DNA of 64,000 bases from Tolypothrix bouteillei VB521301. GTDB taxonomy: Bacteria > Cyanobacteriota > Cyanobacteriia > Cyanobacteriales > Nostocaceae. A program made the translations under genes and the position numbers. The stretch lies in assembly GCF_000760695.4 (NCBI RefSeq), contig NZ_JHEG04000001.1, positions 1,768,717-1,832,716 on the forward strand. Reading direction: 5' to 3'. Below are positions 45,640 to 54,480 of the stretch, one piece after another. Under the pieces are notes generated by a model. The model saw only the letters and a list, made by a program, of their open reading frames with translations. It was not told the DNA's origin and ran no database searches. The number at the start of each line of letters is the position of its first letter. The first letter of the stretch is position 1.

Positions 45640-45769
45640 AGTAATCTAAAGTTAGGCAGACAGTAGCACCATCAACTCTTGATGCCACGGTAATGGTAAT
45701 ATTGAAAGTAAGGCGGCAATTATTTTTGCTTGCAGTTTCAGGGGAATTGCCTTGTATGAGGTGAGAGTA
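45640..45769 (-). pseudogene. Possible second fragment of the extracellular repeat protein
   Basis: The minus-strand frame reads GNSPETASKNN then LTFNITITVASRVDGATV, reminiscent of a bacterial Ig-like or cadherin-like strand. No start or stop of its own. It lies on the other side of the Rpn gene from the fragment at 44461. The similarity is weak. Confidence 0.3.
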
Positions 45770-46474
45770 TCAGATGAAATTTGCTGCGATCGCAACTCCT
45801 GTTGGTATCAAAATATTATCAACTTCTTTTGGGCTACAAGCTTCTATAAGAGTAGCAATGACTGCTAGGAAAAAAATCCTTGTCAAATTAACTTGATTCG
45901 GTATTACAAGCCAAACAAAAAAGACACTAGCAACGAAGGCAAAAATCAACATTGAAAAGCTACCTTCTAGTGTTTTGGAACTTAAAATCGTGTATTTTAT
46001 TTTGCCAATTCGATACCCAACTATTGGTGCAACACCATCACCCCAACCCAGGCTCGCCATCGCCACAATTCCCGCAAAATTTTTATACAAGAAAGTACCG
46101 CAAAGAGTGGCAACAATAACAAAAAAAAGCGGTCCTTTCAGAAGTTCACGCCTATCTCCCGTGCGCGTCATAGTTATCACAGCTTCATCATCTGGGTTGG
46201 CAAACAGACCTTTCTGAACTAAAAGCACAATCCACACTACAAAAATTGTTACATTCATATACTTAGACCAGTGGAGATCGTTATAAAGAGTTAAAAATCC
46301 AATAGTAGAGCCTGCACCAATATGAACAATTTTTCGACTAATATCTTGTGGTAATTTAAGTTTCAAAACACCAAAATTCAAGATTGCTAGCAATCCAAAT
46401 ACGTAAACAAATGTTAGTGCTGTAGCTATCAAATTTCCTAGTAACGGGCTAACGTTTAAGGCTAGAGATAACAT
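45770..46474 (-). CDS. Phytol kinase / dolichol-kinase-like membrane enzyme
   Basis: A 234-residue integral membrane protein of the CTP-dependent polyprenol kinase family. It contains DISRKIVHIGAGSTIGF (30s-50s), LGWGDGVAPIVGYRIGK and SSKTLEGSFSM, the family signatures. The closest function is salvage phosphorylation of free phytol (VTE5-like), feeding tocopherol and chlorophyll. AGGAGG (46486-46491) lies inside the end of the preceding DUF2358 gene, so translation is linked. Confidence 0.75.
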   Translation of the reverse strand: MLSLALNVSPLLGNLIATALTFVYVFGLLAILNFGVLKLKLPQDISRKIVHIGAGSTIGFLTLYNDLHWSKYMNVTIFVVWIVLLVQKGLFANPDDEAVITMTRTGDRRELLKGPLFFVIVATLCGTFLYKNFAGIVAMASLGWGDGVAPIVGYRIGKIKYTILSSKTLEGSFSMLIFAFVASVFFVWLVIPNQVNLTRIFFLAVIATLIEACSPKEVDNILIPTGVAIAANFI

Positions 46475-46475
46475 T

Positions 46476-46919
46476 TTAAAGATCTCCTCCTTTCTGAAAA
46501 AATTGTTGCAAAATTTCCCCCGGTTTTCGATCCCAAGTGTCGGTATGATCGTAAATTAAAGCATTTTTGTCGAGTCTGTAAGTTGAGTAACCATTAAAAT
46601 AGAGTTTAGCTTTCCAAGGAACACGCAAAATACCGCGAACAGTCCATTTTGCTAAGATGGTATCCTTGTCCGATTGAGAGACTTCATGTAAATCGAAGAA
46701 AATTTTAATAAAAAAAAGTTGTGCGTGGAATCGTAAAGTCCAAAAAATGATGCGGTAGCTTAATTTCCCCTTGAACTTATTCACGGGGTCTTGAAAAGAT
46801 ATATCTTGCGTGTAAATGTCGTAAGATATATCTTTTTCAAACAATGTTGGTAAATCTTGTTTGAGAGTCTCTATAATTCTTTCTACTTGAAAGTCCCGTT
46901 CCACACCATCACTCCCCAA
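46476..46919 (-). CDS. DUF2358 family protein
   Basis: A 147-residue protein with an NTF2-like feel: VERIIETLKQDLPTLFEKDISYDIY, FQDPVNKFKG and a TWDRKPGEILQQFF end. This family is shared by cyanobacteria and plants; the function is unknown. It sits 1 base from the phytol-kinase-like gene and 3 bases from the GHL10 gene, so all three form one tight operon. A role near chloroplast-type lipid or pigment metabolism is a context-based guess. Confidence 0.72.
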   Translation of the reverse strand: MGSDGVERDFQVERIIETLKQDLPTLFEKDISYDIYTQDISFQDPVNKFKGKLSYRIIFWTLRFHAQLFFIKIFFDLHEVSQSDKDTILAKWTVRGILRVPWKAKLYFNGYSTYRLDKNALIYDHTDTWDRKPGEILQQFFQKGGDL

Positions 46920-46922
46920 ATC

Positions 46923-48083
46923 CTAAAAAAGATTCTTCAGAAAATCTTGTAGCTTTTGAAAAACAGAAAATGAAGGTTTATTGATTACTTTACCTCGATT
47001 TAAGTCTAATAGGGAAGGAAATGCGACACATTGAGAGTAGGGACCTTGTCGCAACACTTGCGCTAGAGCATTATTGTTTTCTCGCAAACCTTCATAGAAA
47101 AAAAAGACTTCACCTGAAATACCAAGAGTACGATTGTACTGAATACTTTGTAATAGGTACTGCGAGCTGATGCGGTAAGAACCCACTTTCATGAGAATCC
47201 CTGGTGCTAATCTTGGCAGTGTAGCGTCCGTGAACTGCTCCGTGATGAGTCGATCGACAATTCCTTTATATGCAGCAAAGTCTCGTCGATAAATTTGCGG
47301 ATGAATAATATCTACTAACCCCTTTTCTATCCAGGTAGGAGAATCCTGTAAGTATTCTTTATACGCCCAGTCATAAATATTGGGAGCAACAGACACTATT
47401 AGGTTGGAATTGACAGCTTTTACTTCTTGATACAACAGGGCTAGAAACTGAGTCAGAATATCAGCACGCCATCGCAGCCATTGTTTGTCTTGGGAATTTG
47501 TCGGAGGTTCTTCCCCAAACTGCTGGCGATATTTGTCTGCGGTTTTGCGATCGCAACCACCTTCACTTGGCAAAGCAGGAAAGCGATCGTCACCTTGAAT
47601 ACCGTCTACTGCATAATTTTTAACGATTTCCAGCACTAAGCTTAACATAAAATTTTGAACTTCTGGGTCAAGAGCGTTTAACCACTCAAAACCGTTTTTT
47701 TTCAGTAAATTACCCTCACTGTCAATCGCCGCCCATTCTGGTTTTCTTGCGAGGAGTAATCCACCATTCAAGTTGTAGGAACTCGCAAATCCATATTCCA
47801 ACCAAGGAATCACCTTTAGCCCTACCCGTTGCGCCTCAACAATCAATTCTGCTAGAGGATCGCGTCCAGTAAAAAGCGGCTGAATGTCTGTACCAAAGGT
47901 TTGTTGCATAACTTGACTCGGGTATATTGTTGTTCCTCTAGTCCAAACTACGGGAAAAACAACATTAAAACCCGTTTCAGCAAGGAATTGCATTGCTTCT
48001 GCAATGTTTTGCCGTGAATTGAGAACTTTGCTATCAGTAGCGGTCAGCCAAACGCCTCGTATTTCTGGGTTGTGATTTGTCAT
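46923..48083 (-). CDS. Family 10-like glycoside hydrolase (GHL10)
   Basis: A 386-residue TIM-barrel protein: EIRGVWLTATDSKVLNS opening, KVIPWLEYGF, GIQGDDRFPALP and IVSVAPNIYDWAY. No signal peptide is seen, so it may be cytoplasmic, unlike many relatives. Its substrate is unknown. The codons after ATG (ACA AAT CAC AAC) continue the upstream ACAACTC heptamer repeat, so the repeat has encroached on the N-terminus. It heads the operon with DUF2358 and the phytol-kinase-like gene. Confidence 0.75.
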   Translation of the reverse strand: MTNHNPEIRGVWLTATDSKVLNSRQNIAEAMQFLAETGFNVVFPVVWTRGTTIYPSQVMQQTFGTDIQPLFTGRDPLAELIVEAQRVGLKVIPWLEYGFASSYNLNGGLLLARKPEWAAIDSEGNLLKKNGFEWLNALDPEVQNFMLSLVLEIVKNYAVDGIQGDDRFPALPSEGGCDRKTADKYRQQFGEEPPTNSQDKQWLRWRADILTQFLALLYQEVKAVNSNLIVSVAPNIYDWAYKEYLQDSPTWIEKGLVDIIHPQIYRRDFAAYKGIVDRLITEQFTDATLPRLAPGILMKVGSYRISSQYLLQSIQYNRTLGISGEVFFFYEGLRENNNALAQVLRQGPYSQCVAFPSLLDLNRGKVINKPSFSVFQKLQDFLKNLF

Positions 48084-48178
48084 TTGTGAGTTGTAAGTTG
48101 TGAGTTGTGAGTTGTGAGTTGTTAGTGGTTAGCTGTCATACCACTAACAAATAACAACTAACCTAACGACTAACCTCC
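48070..48178. repeat. STRR array (GAGTTGT heptamer) overlapping a gene start
   Basis: Five or more GAGTTGT/TAGTTGT heptamers (48087-48123), then an inverted half with ACTAACAA and ACAACTAACC (to 48175). The array covers the ribosome binding region and the first codons of the GHL10 gene. Confidence 0.8.
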
Positions 48179-48994
48179 TTAACGCGTCATGACATGACGG
48201 TATCGCGCTTGAATAACCATGTAAATGCCATATGCAATCAAACCCAGCGCAACAATACCTAAAAGCCAGGGACCGTAAGGTTGTTGTGCTAGCGTTTGCA
48301 AAGCCAAATCCAACCCACCTGCTTTACTAGCATCTGACAATGTTGCAGCTTGAATTAAAAACCAACCAATAATACAAAAAACTATACCCCTCGCTAGTAA
48401 ACCAAATCTAGAAATACCCATGACCAACTTTCGTTCTGAATCATCTAATTCACTTAGATTAAGGTGTCGTCGAAATTTTGCACTAAAGGCTTGATAAAAT
48501 TCGTAGAAACCCAAGCCAATAGTCAATGCTCCTATAGTACCAACTAACCATTGACCGAACGGCTGAGAAAGAAGTCTTGCTGTCCAATCTTGTGTAGAGT
48601 TAGTACTCGCAGAGTTGCTATTTCCCAAGACAATACGTACAGCACTCAAAGCTAGACCAGCATATATAAAACCATTAATTGCATAACCAATTCTCTGTGC
48701 TAATCCTTTAGCATCAGTACCTTTATTTTCTGGATCTTTGATTGCTTGTACAAAACGCAAAATGACATATCCAATTAACCCAATTGCGACTAAAGCAAGC
48801 AAAAACTTCCCAAAGGGTTGACTAACAATTGTTTGCAACGCTCCTTGAGTATCGGTTGTTTTTCCACCACTACCAAAAGCCACTTGTGCTGCTAGCAGTC
48901 CAACAATGCTATAAACTATTCCTTTAGAGATATAACCAAATCGAGCCAGTTTCTCAATCCATGTTGAGCGGTAACCTATTAGCTGTTGTGCCAT
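48179..48994 (-). CDS. DUF1206 family membrane protein
   Basis: A predicted six-helix membrane protein. Three related two-helix repeats each start with a phrase like ARFGYISKGIVYSIVGLL, AQRIGYAINGFIYAGLAL or SRFGLLARGIVFCIIGWF and close with QPFG..LVAIGLIGYVIL-like second helices. This is the DUF1206 pattern; the function is unknown. I chose ATG at 48994 (MAQQLIGYRS, 271 residues); an earlier ATG at 49039 would add 15 residues. Confidence 0.75.
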   Translation of the reverse strand: MAQQLIGYRSTWIEKLARFGYISKGIVYSIVGLLAAQVAFGSGGKTTDTQGALQTIVSQPFGKFLLALVAIGLIGYVILRFVQAIKDPENKGTDAKGLAQRIGYAINGFIYAGLALSAVRIVLGNSNSASTNSTQDWTARLLSQPFGQWLVGTIGALTIGLGFYEFYQAFSAKFRRHLNLSELDDSERKLVMGISRFGLLARGIVFCIIGWFLIQAATLSDASKAGGLDLALQTLAQQPYGPWLLGIVALGLIAYGIYMVIQARYRHVMTR

Positions 48995-49134
48995 ATTATT
49001 TAAATAGTGTAATTCTGGGTAAATATTTATCAGTTCCATTCAAGTCATGCATCTATCTAAGGGAAAAGCCAAGGTAAGAAGTTAGTTGAGAAGTTAGTTA
49101 ATAAAATTAAAGAAACACTTAGAGGATTCTAAAA

Positions 49135-49998
49135 ATGTTTGTTACACAAGAGACTTGGAAGCACGAATATATTCTTACCAACGGGGTGAAACTGCATTAT
49201 GTAACTCAGGGTACGGGTCCTTTAATGTTGATGTTGCACGGATTTCCTGAATTTTGGTATTCCTGGCGTCATCAAATACCAGAATTTGCCAAAGATTTTA
49301 AAGTCGTTGCTCTTGACTTGCGGGGATACAATGACAGTGATAAGCCAAAAAATCAATCGGCTTATGTAATGGATGAATTTGTTAGGGATATTGAGGGAGT
49401 TGTTACAGGCTTAGGATATGAAAAGTGTACTTTAGTGGGACATGATTGGGGAGGTGCGATCGCGTGGAATTTCGCTTATTCTTATCCTGAGATGATAGAA
49501 AGATTAATTATCCTCAATTTGCCCCATCCTGCAAAATTCCGTGAAGGATTGCAGACTCCACAACAGTTGTTACGCAGTTCTTATGCCTTCTTTTTTCAAC
49601 TTCCCAGTTTACCAGAATTTCTCATACAAGCTTCAGATTATCAAGCCATAGAAAATGCCTTTAGAGGTTTGGCAATTAACAAAAATGCTTTTACTAAAGA
49701 AGATATTGAAGCTTATAAAAATGCAGCAGCAAAACGAGGTGCTTTAACAGCAATGTTAAATTACTACCGCAACATTTCCCAACAAAAAATACTCAATACC
49801 AGTTGGGGTGTTTTAGAAGTGCCAACATTAATGATTTGGGCAGAAAATGATACTGCTCTTGGTAAAGAACTGACCTACGGTACGGAAGCTTATGTAAGAG
49901 ATTTGCAAATTAAATACATTCCCAACTGCAGCCATTGGGTACAGCAAGAGCAGCCTCAAGTAGTCAATCAGTATATGCGTGAGTTTTTAAAAAGCTGA
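49135..49998 (+). CDS. Alpha/beta hydrolase, epoxide-hydrolase-like
   Basis: A 287-residue hydrolase. The nucleophile is an aspartate, D104, in GHDWGGAIAW, as in epoxide hydrolases and haloalkane dehalogenases. HGFPEFWYSW (35-44) supplies the oxyanion site; the acid is in AENDTALG and the histidine in CSHWVQQEQP near 264. An epoxide hydrolase is favoured over dehalogenase by the HGFPE motif. The physiological substrate is not known. Confidence 0.82.
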   Translation: MFVTQETWKHEYILTNGVKLHYVTQGTGPLMLMLHGFPEFWYSWRHQIPEFAKDFKVVALDLRGYNDSDKPKNQSAYVMDEFVRDIEGVVTGLGYEKCTLVGHDWGGAIAWNFAYSYPEMIERLIILNLPHPAKFREGLQTPQQLLRSSYAFFFQLPSLPEFLIQASDYQAIENAFRGLAINKNAFTKEDIEAYKNAAAKRGALTAMLNYYRNISQQKILNTSWGVLEVPTLMIWAENDTALGKELTYGTEAYVRDLQIKYIPNCSHWVQQEQPQVVNQYMREFLKS

Positions 49999-50090
49999 TT
50001 TTTTGGAAGAGGCTGCAAGAAACCCAACTTCTTTAAAGATACAGTTAGTGGTCGATCGCATTAATTCTGATGAGTCAACTCATTTTTCTT

Positions 50091-50126
50091 CTCTATGTTC
50101 CGGTGGCTGAGCCACTAGAACATAGA
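50091..50126. repeat. Long hairpin between convergent genes
   Basis: CTCTATGTTC and GAACATAGAG enclose a second stem, GTGGCT-G-AGCCAC, with two-base mismatches. It lies between the convergent hydrolase and TAXI genes and may act as a shared 3' structure, but there is no T run. Confidence 0.6.
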
Positions 50127-50190
50127 GAGGTAGGGGTCTGAGCGATCGTTCGCCAACAGCTTTCTTTAAGAAGTCCGCTTTCTGAGCAGA

Positions 50191-51213
50191 TTACCTGCGC
50201 CGATCGCTAATTTCTTTCAGAAAATTTTTGACACCCAGGTGGTAATCTATGCCATTAAAACGAGGACTTTTAGCTTCTGTAATACTAAAGAGTTTCCAGA
50301 AGGCGTCCTTTTTCCTAAGTTGAGAAGCACGAGAGTATGATGCTTTTGCCAGATCGTAAATTTGTTTGGGATCGAGCGATCTCTTAACAAAAATGAAGGA
50401 ATTACTAGCAACAGTGCTGACCGGAGTTTTTTGCCAAGGATAGATATTCGCAGGAATAATTTGAGGAGTGTAAAGAACAGAACCCTTTGCATAAGATTGC
50501 TGAGGAATTGTAAATTCCTGCTGATTGATTGGTAGCAATTTGAGCGTGGAACCATCCTTAGCAGAAATATTTTTTAGCAAAGGAGTCCCCAGACCAGCTG
50601 TGTAAAACGCTGCGTCTAGTTCTCCCTTGCTCACTTTTGCGATGGATTCTTTGATATCCATTGGTACAAGAGATTCCTGAGTGACATCTAAATTATGAAG
50701 TTGATAGAGAAAAATAGCACTAACATAAGTTCCAGAGTTTTCTAAACCTACAGCCACATTTTTACCTTTAAGGTCGGCGAAATTCTTGATTCCTGATGAA
50801 GTATTAACAATAAGATGAATGGTTTCACTGCTGACAGGCGCAAAAATTTGGATATTCTCAGCTAGCTTGGCTACATCTTTATCGCCAGTATTGCGAAGTA
50901 GATAGAAAGCGTCTTGTTGAGCAAACGCCATATCAGATCTTCCATTACCAATTTCAATCAAATTTTGAAAGGAACCTGGTGACCCTTCTTTAATTGCTAA
51001 ATTAAATCCAGAGTTTTTCAAAACTTCGTTTAGCTCCGTTGCAGCTTGGTAATAAAGACTTGGCTGCTTTGTTGTTAGAAAAGATAACGAACCTTGCTGT
51101 GCAACAACAGGGTTTCCCGTTACCAAATTTCCTAACACAACTATAGAAGCTGTTAATAAGGCAAGAAATCCAAGGAATAAAGCCTTTTTGAGGTTAGACA
51201 TACTTGCGAACAT
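50191..51213 (-). CDS. TAXI-type TRAP transporter solute-binding protein
   Basis: A 340-residue periplasmic binding protein with an N-terminal signal/anchor helix (about 10-32). The TAXI pattern is visible: YYQAATELNEVLKNSG, GSFQNLIEIGNGRSDMAFAQQDA, SSGIKNFADLKGKNVAVG and AAFYTAGLGTP. No TRAP membrane subunit gene is adjacent, so it may work with a distant permease or as a sensor input. Ligand unknown. Confidence 0.83.
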   Translation of the reverse strand: MFASMSNLKKALFLGFLALLTASIVVLGNLVTGNPVVAQQGSLSFLTTKQPSLYYQAATELNEVLKNSGFNLAIKEGSPGSFQNLIEIGNGRSDMAFAQQDAFYLLRNTGDKDVAKLAENIQIFAPVSSETIHLIVNTSSGIKNFADLKGKNVAVGLENSGTYVSAIFLYQLHNLDVTQESLVPMDIKESIAKVSKGELDAAFYTAGLGTPLLKNISAKDGSTLKLLPINQQEFTIPQQSYAKGSVLYTPQIIPANIYPWQKTPVSTVASNSFIFVKRSLDPKQIYDLAKASYSRASQLRKKDAFWKLFSITEAKSPRFNGIDYHLGVKNFLKEISDRRR

Positions 51214-51575
51214 TTACGCGTAAAAGCAGGTGAAAGACGCTATGAAAATCCTAAATTATTTAATGAAAAATTGTAAGGTATGGAATGGAGGATAGTTACT
51301 TTAGCAGGATCTTAGTAACTTGTCTCCATTCCACTCAAATTTCAGAAATCAAATTAGGAATTTCAAGAGTACAAAGTAATAATATTGTTGTATATTTCTG
51401 ATTGAGAAGCAACTTATTTAAGAAAGTCTAAAAAAACATAATATTATGTAGAGACACGCTATAGCGCGTCTCTACAGATGAATCTTAAGCTGTTTATAGA
51501 GAAGGAAAATTGAAGAACAAAGTTAAGAAATGAAGACTTTATCAGCTTTTTCTGAATAGCTTTGTATTTCTTAAA
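51214..51575. other. Intergenic region with one palindromic repeat
   Basis: About 360 bases between aqpZ and the TAXI gene. The only clear structure is a near-perfect palindrome (51448-51475). No gene seen. Confidence 0.5.
51448..51475. repeat. GTAGAGAC...GTCTCTAC palindrome
   Basis: Arms of 12 bases with one mismatch (GTAGAGACACGC / GCGCGTCTCTAC) around CTATAGCG. Similar REP-like palindromes are widespread in cyanobacterial genomes. Confidence 0.6.
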
Positions 51576-52358
51576 TTAACTTACTTCTGACAACTGTCTT
51601 TCTACTGTAGGAGCCTCAAAAACTTGAGAGTAGCAGAAACCTGCCAAGATACCTCCTAAAATTGGAGCTACCCAGAAAAGCCACAACTGTTGAATCGCCC
51701 AACCACCAACAAAAATTGCTGGACCGAGGCTGCGAGCTGGATTCACTGATGTATTGGTTACAGGAATGCTAATCAGGTGAATGAGAGTTAAAGCTAAACC
51801 AATCGCAATTGGTGCAAAACCTTGAGGCGCACGGCGGTCGGTGGAACCTAAGATAATCATTAAAAACATGAAAGTGAATACTAGCTCAGCCAGGAAGCAA
51901 GCCAGTAAATTAAAACCACCAGGAGAATGATCCGCTCCAAAACCATTTGTTGCTAATGGATTGGAACCAGTTAATGTAAATCCTGATTGACCGGATGCTA
52001 TCAAGTATACAACTCCCGCACCCAGTATGGCTCCAAAGACTTGCGAACCGATATAAACAGCTAACTCAGATCCGGGAAATCGCTTTGCAGCCCAAAGACC
52101 AAAAGAAACTGCGGGATTGAGGTGACAGCCTGAGATATGACCGATCGCATAAGCCATAGTCAGAACTGTTAAACCGAAGGCTAAAGAAACCCCAACTAAT
52201 CCAATCCCTAAAGGAAATTTTGTACTCTCAGCAATTCTTGCAGCATCTGCTGTATAAGCTGCTGCTAAGACTGCACTACCACAGCCGCCTAACACTAACC
52301 AAAAAGTGCCTATAAACTCAGCTAAGCAACGCTTCACTAGTGGAGGTGTTACTGTCAT
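51576..52358 (-). CDS. aqpZ: Aquaporin Z
   Basis: A 260-residue water channel with six membrane helices and two NPA loops: [10 protein letters not shown] and [11 protein letters not shown]. The first half opens with the AqpZ-type [23 protein letters not shown]. The narrow AqpZ form favours water over glycerol. A GAGGACAC Shine-Dalgarno precedes the ATG. It is complete and monocistronic by position. Confidence 0.93.
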   Translation of the reverse strand: MTVTPPLVKRCLAEFIGTFWLVLGGCGSAVLAAAYTADAARIAESTKFPLGIGLVGVSLAFGLTVLTMAYAIGHISGCHLNPAVSFGLWAAKRFPGSELAVYIGSQVFGAILGAGVVYLIASGQSGFTLTGSNPLATNGFGADHSPGGFNLLACFLAELVFTFMFLMIILGSTDRRAPQGFAPIAIGLALTLIHLISIPVTNTSVNPARSLGPAIFVGGWAIQQLWLFWVAPILGGILAGFCYSQVFEAPTVERQLSEVS

Positions 52359-52883
52359 AATTGTGTCCTCTTTGCAAAGGTTGGTCGAGTGAATGAATCA
52401 GTCTGCCAAGCAAGGTTCTAAAAATCAACTTATAACCCCTTAGAACTCAAGTACATTTACGCAGACTAAACACATAATAAGTGAAAAGATCTCTACCAAT
52501 TCTTAATCCTTTCTGAAAAATTTGAAGCACTGTGGTACAGTATTGTGTCTAATGGCTGTCACCGATTCTTTTGTAATTAAAAAATATTAAGTTAAAGATG
52601 CCAGCCATATGCTTACCCTGTAAACTTTAATAATTTAAGAAAATTCTTTTAGGTTCAGCTATTTCAGAAAGATGAACCATACGCAAGATCCCAGAGCTAT
52701 TGAAAAAGTCGGGGATTTGAGCAAACGTGAAAACCTTAACATTCAATATAAAATTTATTGAAAAATAGACTCAATATAACAGTGGAAGTTGAGTTGGAAA
52801 AACTAAGTCAAACCCTCCCCTCTTCTCCCTTTGAGCTAATATGAGAACTGAAATGCCTTACAGCTTGCTCCAGCCTTTTTGTA
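52359..52883. other. Intergenic region upstream of aqpZ
   Basis: About 525 A/T-rich bases. It should hold the aqpZ promoter. I see no open frame, hairpin or repeat that I can defend. Confidence 0.4.
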
Positions 52884-53438
52884 TTAGTTCCACAGACATA
52901 ATTGTGATGGAGGTGTCATGCGAGGAGTACTGTAGCGATACAACCCACTGACGTTTAATGACGCTTTGGGAAACAAAACCCAATGGATAGTACCATCAAT
53001 ACCTTCTTCAGTACGAATAATGTTTCCTTTGCCAAGTTTTAAGCGAACCTCGGAGTCCCACTCAACATTGGACTTTGATGTGTTGGGCTCGGGATTGACA
53101 GCCCATAAGATTTCTAGCGCTTCGCCTTGAATCGAGCTGTCATTAACTTCACCCCTAATGCAAATAAAACGATCCGAGTGGGGATAACCATAATATCCAC
53201 TAACGCGATCGCCTGCTTTACTAAAGTTAAAACACACTCCTGCACCATCTTGCCAATCTCTAGGATCGGGTTGACTGCAAAATTGGTATTTGCCATTTGC
53301 TAGAGTGGCAATTCTAGTTTTATCTGAATCGTTTTTGTGGATTGATAAAACTGATGATGGGACTGTAACTTCTATCAACGTAGCTACTAACAGGGCTGCA
53401 ATCACCACACTCAACCTCAAAAGATTTTGTTTTCGCAC
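52884..53438 (-). CDS. Hypothetical exported protein
   Basis: A protein of about 184 residues with an N-terminal signal or anchor helix (LRLSVVIAALLVATLIEVTV) and a small beta-rich domain with cysteines (YQFCSQPD, GVCFNF, FICIRG, QLCLWN) suggesting disulfides in the periplasm. The frame is open far upstream, but that part lies antisense to the next gene, so I take the GTG at 53438; a TTG at 53471 is an alternative. No family recognised. It is divergent from the Ap4A phosphorylase gene. Confidence 0.5.
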   Translation of the reverse strand: MRKQNLLRLSVVIAALLVATLIEVTVPSSVLSIHKNDSDKTRIATLANGKYQFCSQPDPRDWQDGAGVCFNFSKAGDRVSGYYGYPHSDRFICIRGEVNDSSIQGEALEILWAVNPEPNTSKSNVEWDSEVRLKLGKGNIIRTEEGIDGTIHWVLFPKASLNVSGLYRYSTPRMTPPSQLCLWN

Positions 53439-53544
53439 CCTCCGATTTTCCGTATTTTTATTCTCCCTCAAAACTGGGAGTGCTAGATATTGGGTACAGT
53501 AAAGGTAATGTTTTTTAGAATTTTTCTTATACAAATAGTTAACT

Positions 53545-54477
53545 ATGTCAGGAGAAAAATCCGCGTCACAGGGGAGAACAACACGGCTGCAACCGGGTAT
53601 GTTGTGGAAACGTGTCAAAGAACAGACTGAGTATGCTCTTGCAAAGCAATCTTTGGTGTCAATTCCTACAGAGTTTGAATTTGTTGAACAAGATGGCGTT
53701 CGCTTTCTAGTTAGGGTCTTATCGAATCTAGTTCGTAAGGATGCAGCTAAAAAAGAGCAACTCAAACAATTAACCCGTCCTGGGAAAGAATTCAATCCTT
53801 TTCTTCCTTACGAACGGGATTTGTTTGTAGCTGATATTTCAGAAACTCATGTATGTATTTTGAACAAATATAACGTAGTTGATTATCACTTACTGATAAT
53901 TACTCGTGCTTTTGAAGAACAAGAAAGTTTACTGACTTTGGAAGATTTCGCTGCGGTGCGGGCTTGTCTGGAGGAAATTGATGGTTTGGTATTTTACAAC
54001 GGTGGTAAAGATGCTGGTGCAAGTCAGAGACACAAGCACTTGCAATTGGTTCCACTTCCATTTATTCCAAGTGGTTCTCAGATACCAATAGAACCTCTAC
54101 TCGCCTCTGCTCGGTTTCAAAGCTCCATAGCGACTATACCGCAACTGCCTTTTGTTAACTCATATGCCAGATTGGATGTCAAGGGTATGGAGTCACCATT
54201 AGCCACTGCTGAAGCTACTTTTGAGTGCTACCGTACCCTTCTCCAAAATTTAGGCATAGAAACCGCGCCGGGAAGTGAAAACAAGCAATCCGCTCCTTAC
54301 AACCTGCTAGCGACGCGACAGTGGATGTTAATTGTGCCGCGATCGCAAGAGAGTTTTGGCTCGATTTCCGTTAACTCATTAGGATTTGCCGGTTCTTTGT
54401 TTGTGAAAAACGAGCAACAGATGCAACTTCTTAAAGACATTGGACCAATGACTCTTCTGAAGAAAGTTGCCATTTAA
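53545..54477 (+). CDS. Ap4A phosphorylase (ATP adenylyltransferase)
   Basis: A 310-residue enzyme that degrades diadenosine tetraphosphate to ATP and ADP with phosphate. The HIT-like catalytic segment SQRHKHLQLVPLPF is at about 158-171, and FNPFLPYERDLFVADI and HLLIITRAFEEQ precede it. Complete. It is convergent with recN, with 3 bases between stops. Confidence 0.87.
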   Translation: MSGEKSASQGRTTRLQPGMLWKRVKEQTEYALAKQSLVSIPTEFEFVEQDGVRFLVRVLSNLVRKDAAKKEQLKQLTRPGKEFNPFLPYERDLFVADISETHVCILNKYNVVDYHLLIITRAFEEQESLLTLEDFAAVRACLEEIDGLVFYNGGKDAGASQRHKHLQLVPLPFIPSGSQIPIEPLLASARFQSSIATIPQLPFVNSYARLDVKGMESPLATAEATFECYRTLLQNLGIETAPGSENKQSAPYNLLATRQWMLIVPRSQESFGSISVNSLGFAGSLFVKNEQQMQLLKDIGPMTLLKKVAI

Positions 54478-54480
54478 CAA

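Noticed and set aside
53439..53795. N-terminal extension of the hypothetical exported protein
   Set aside because: This part is antisense to the Ap4A phosphorylase gene and has no signal-peptide logic; the start is placed at the GTG at 53438.
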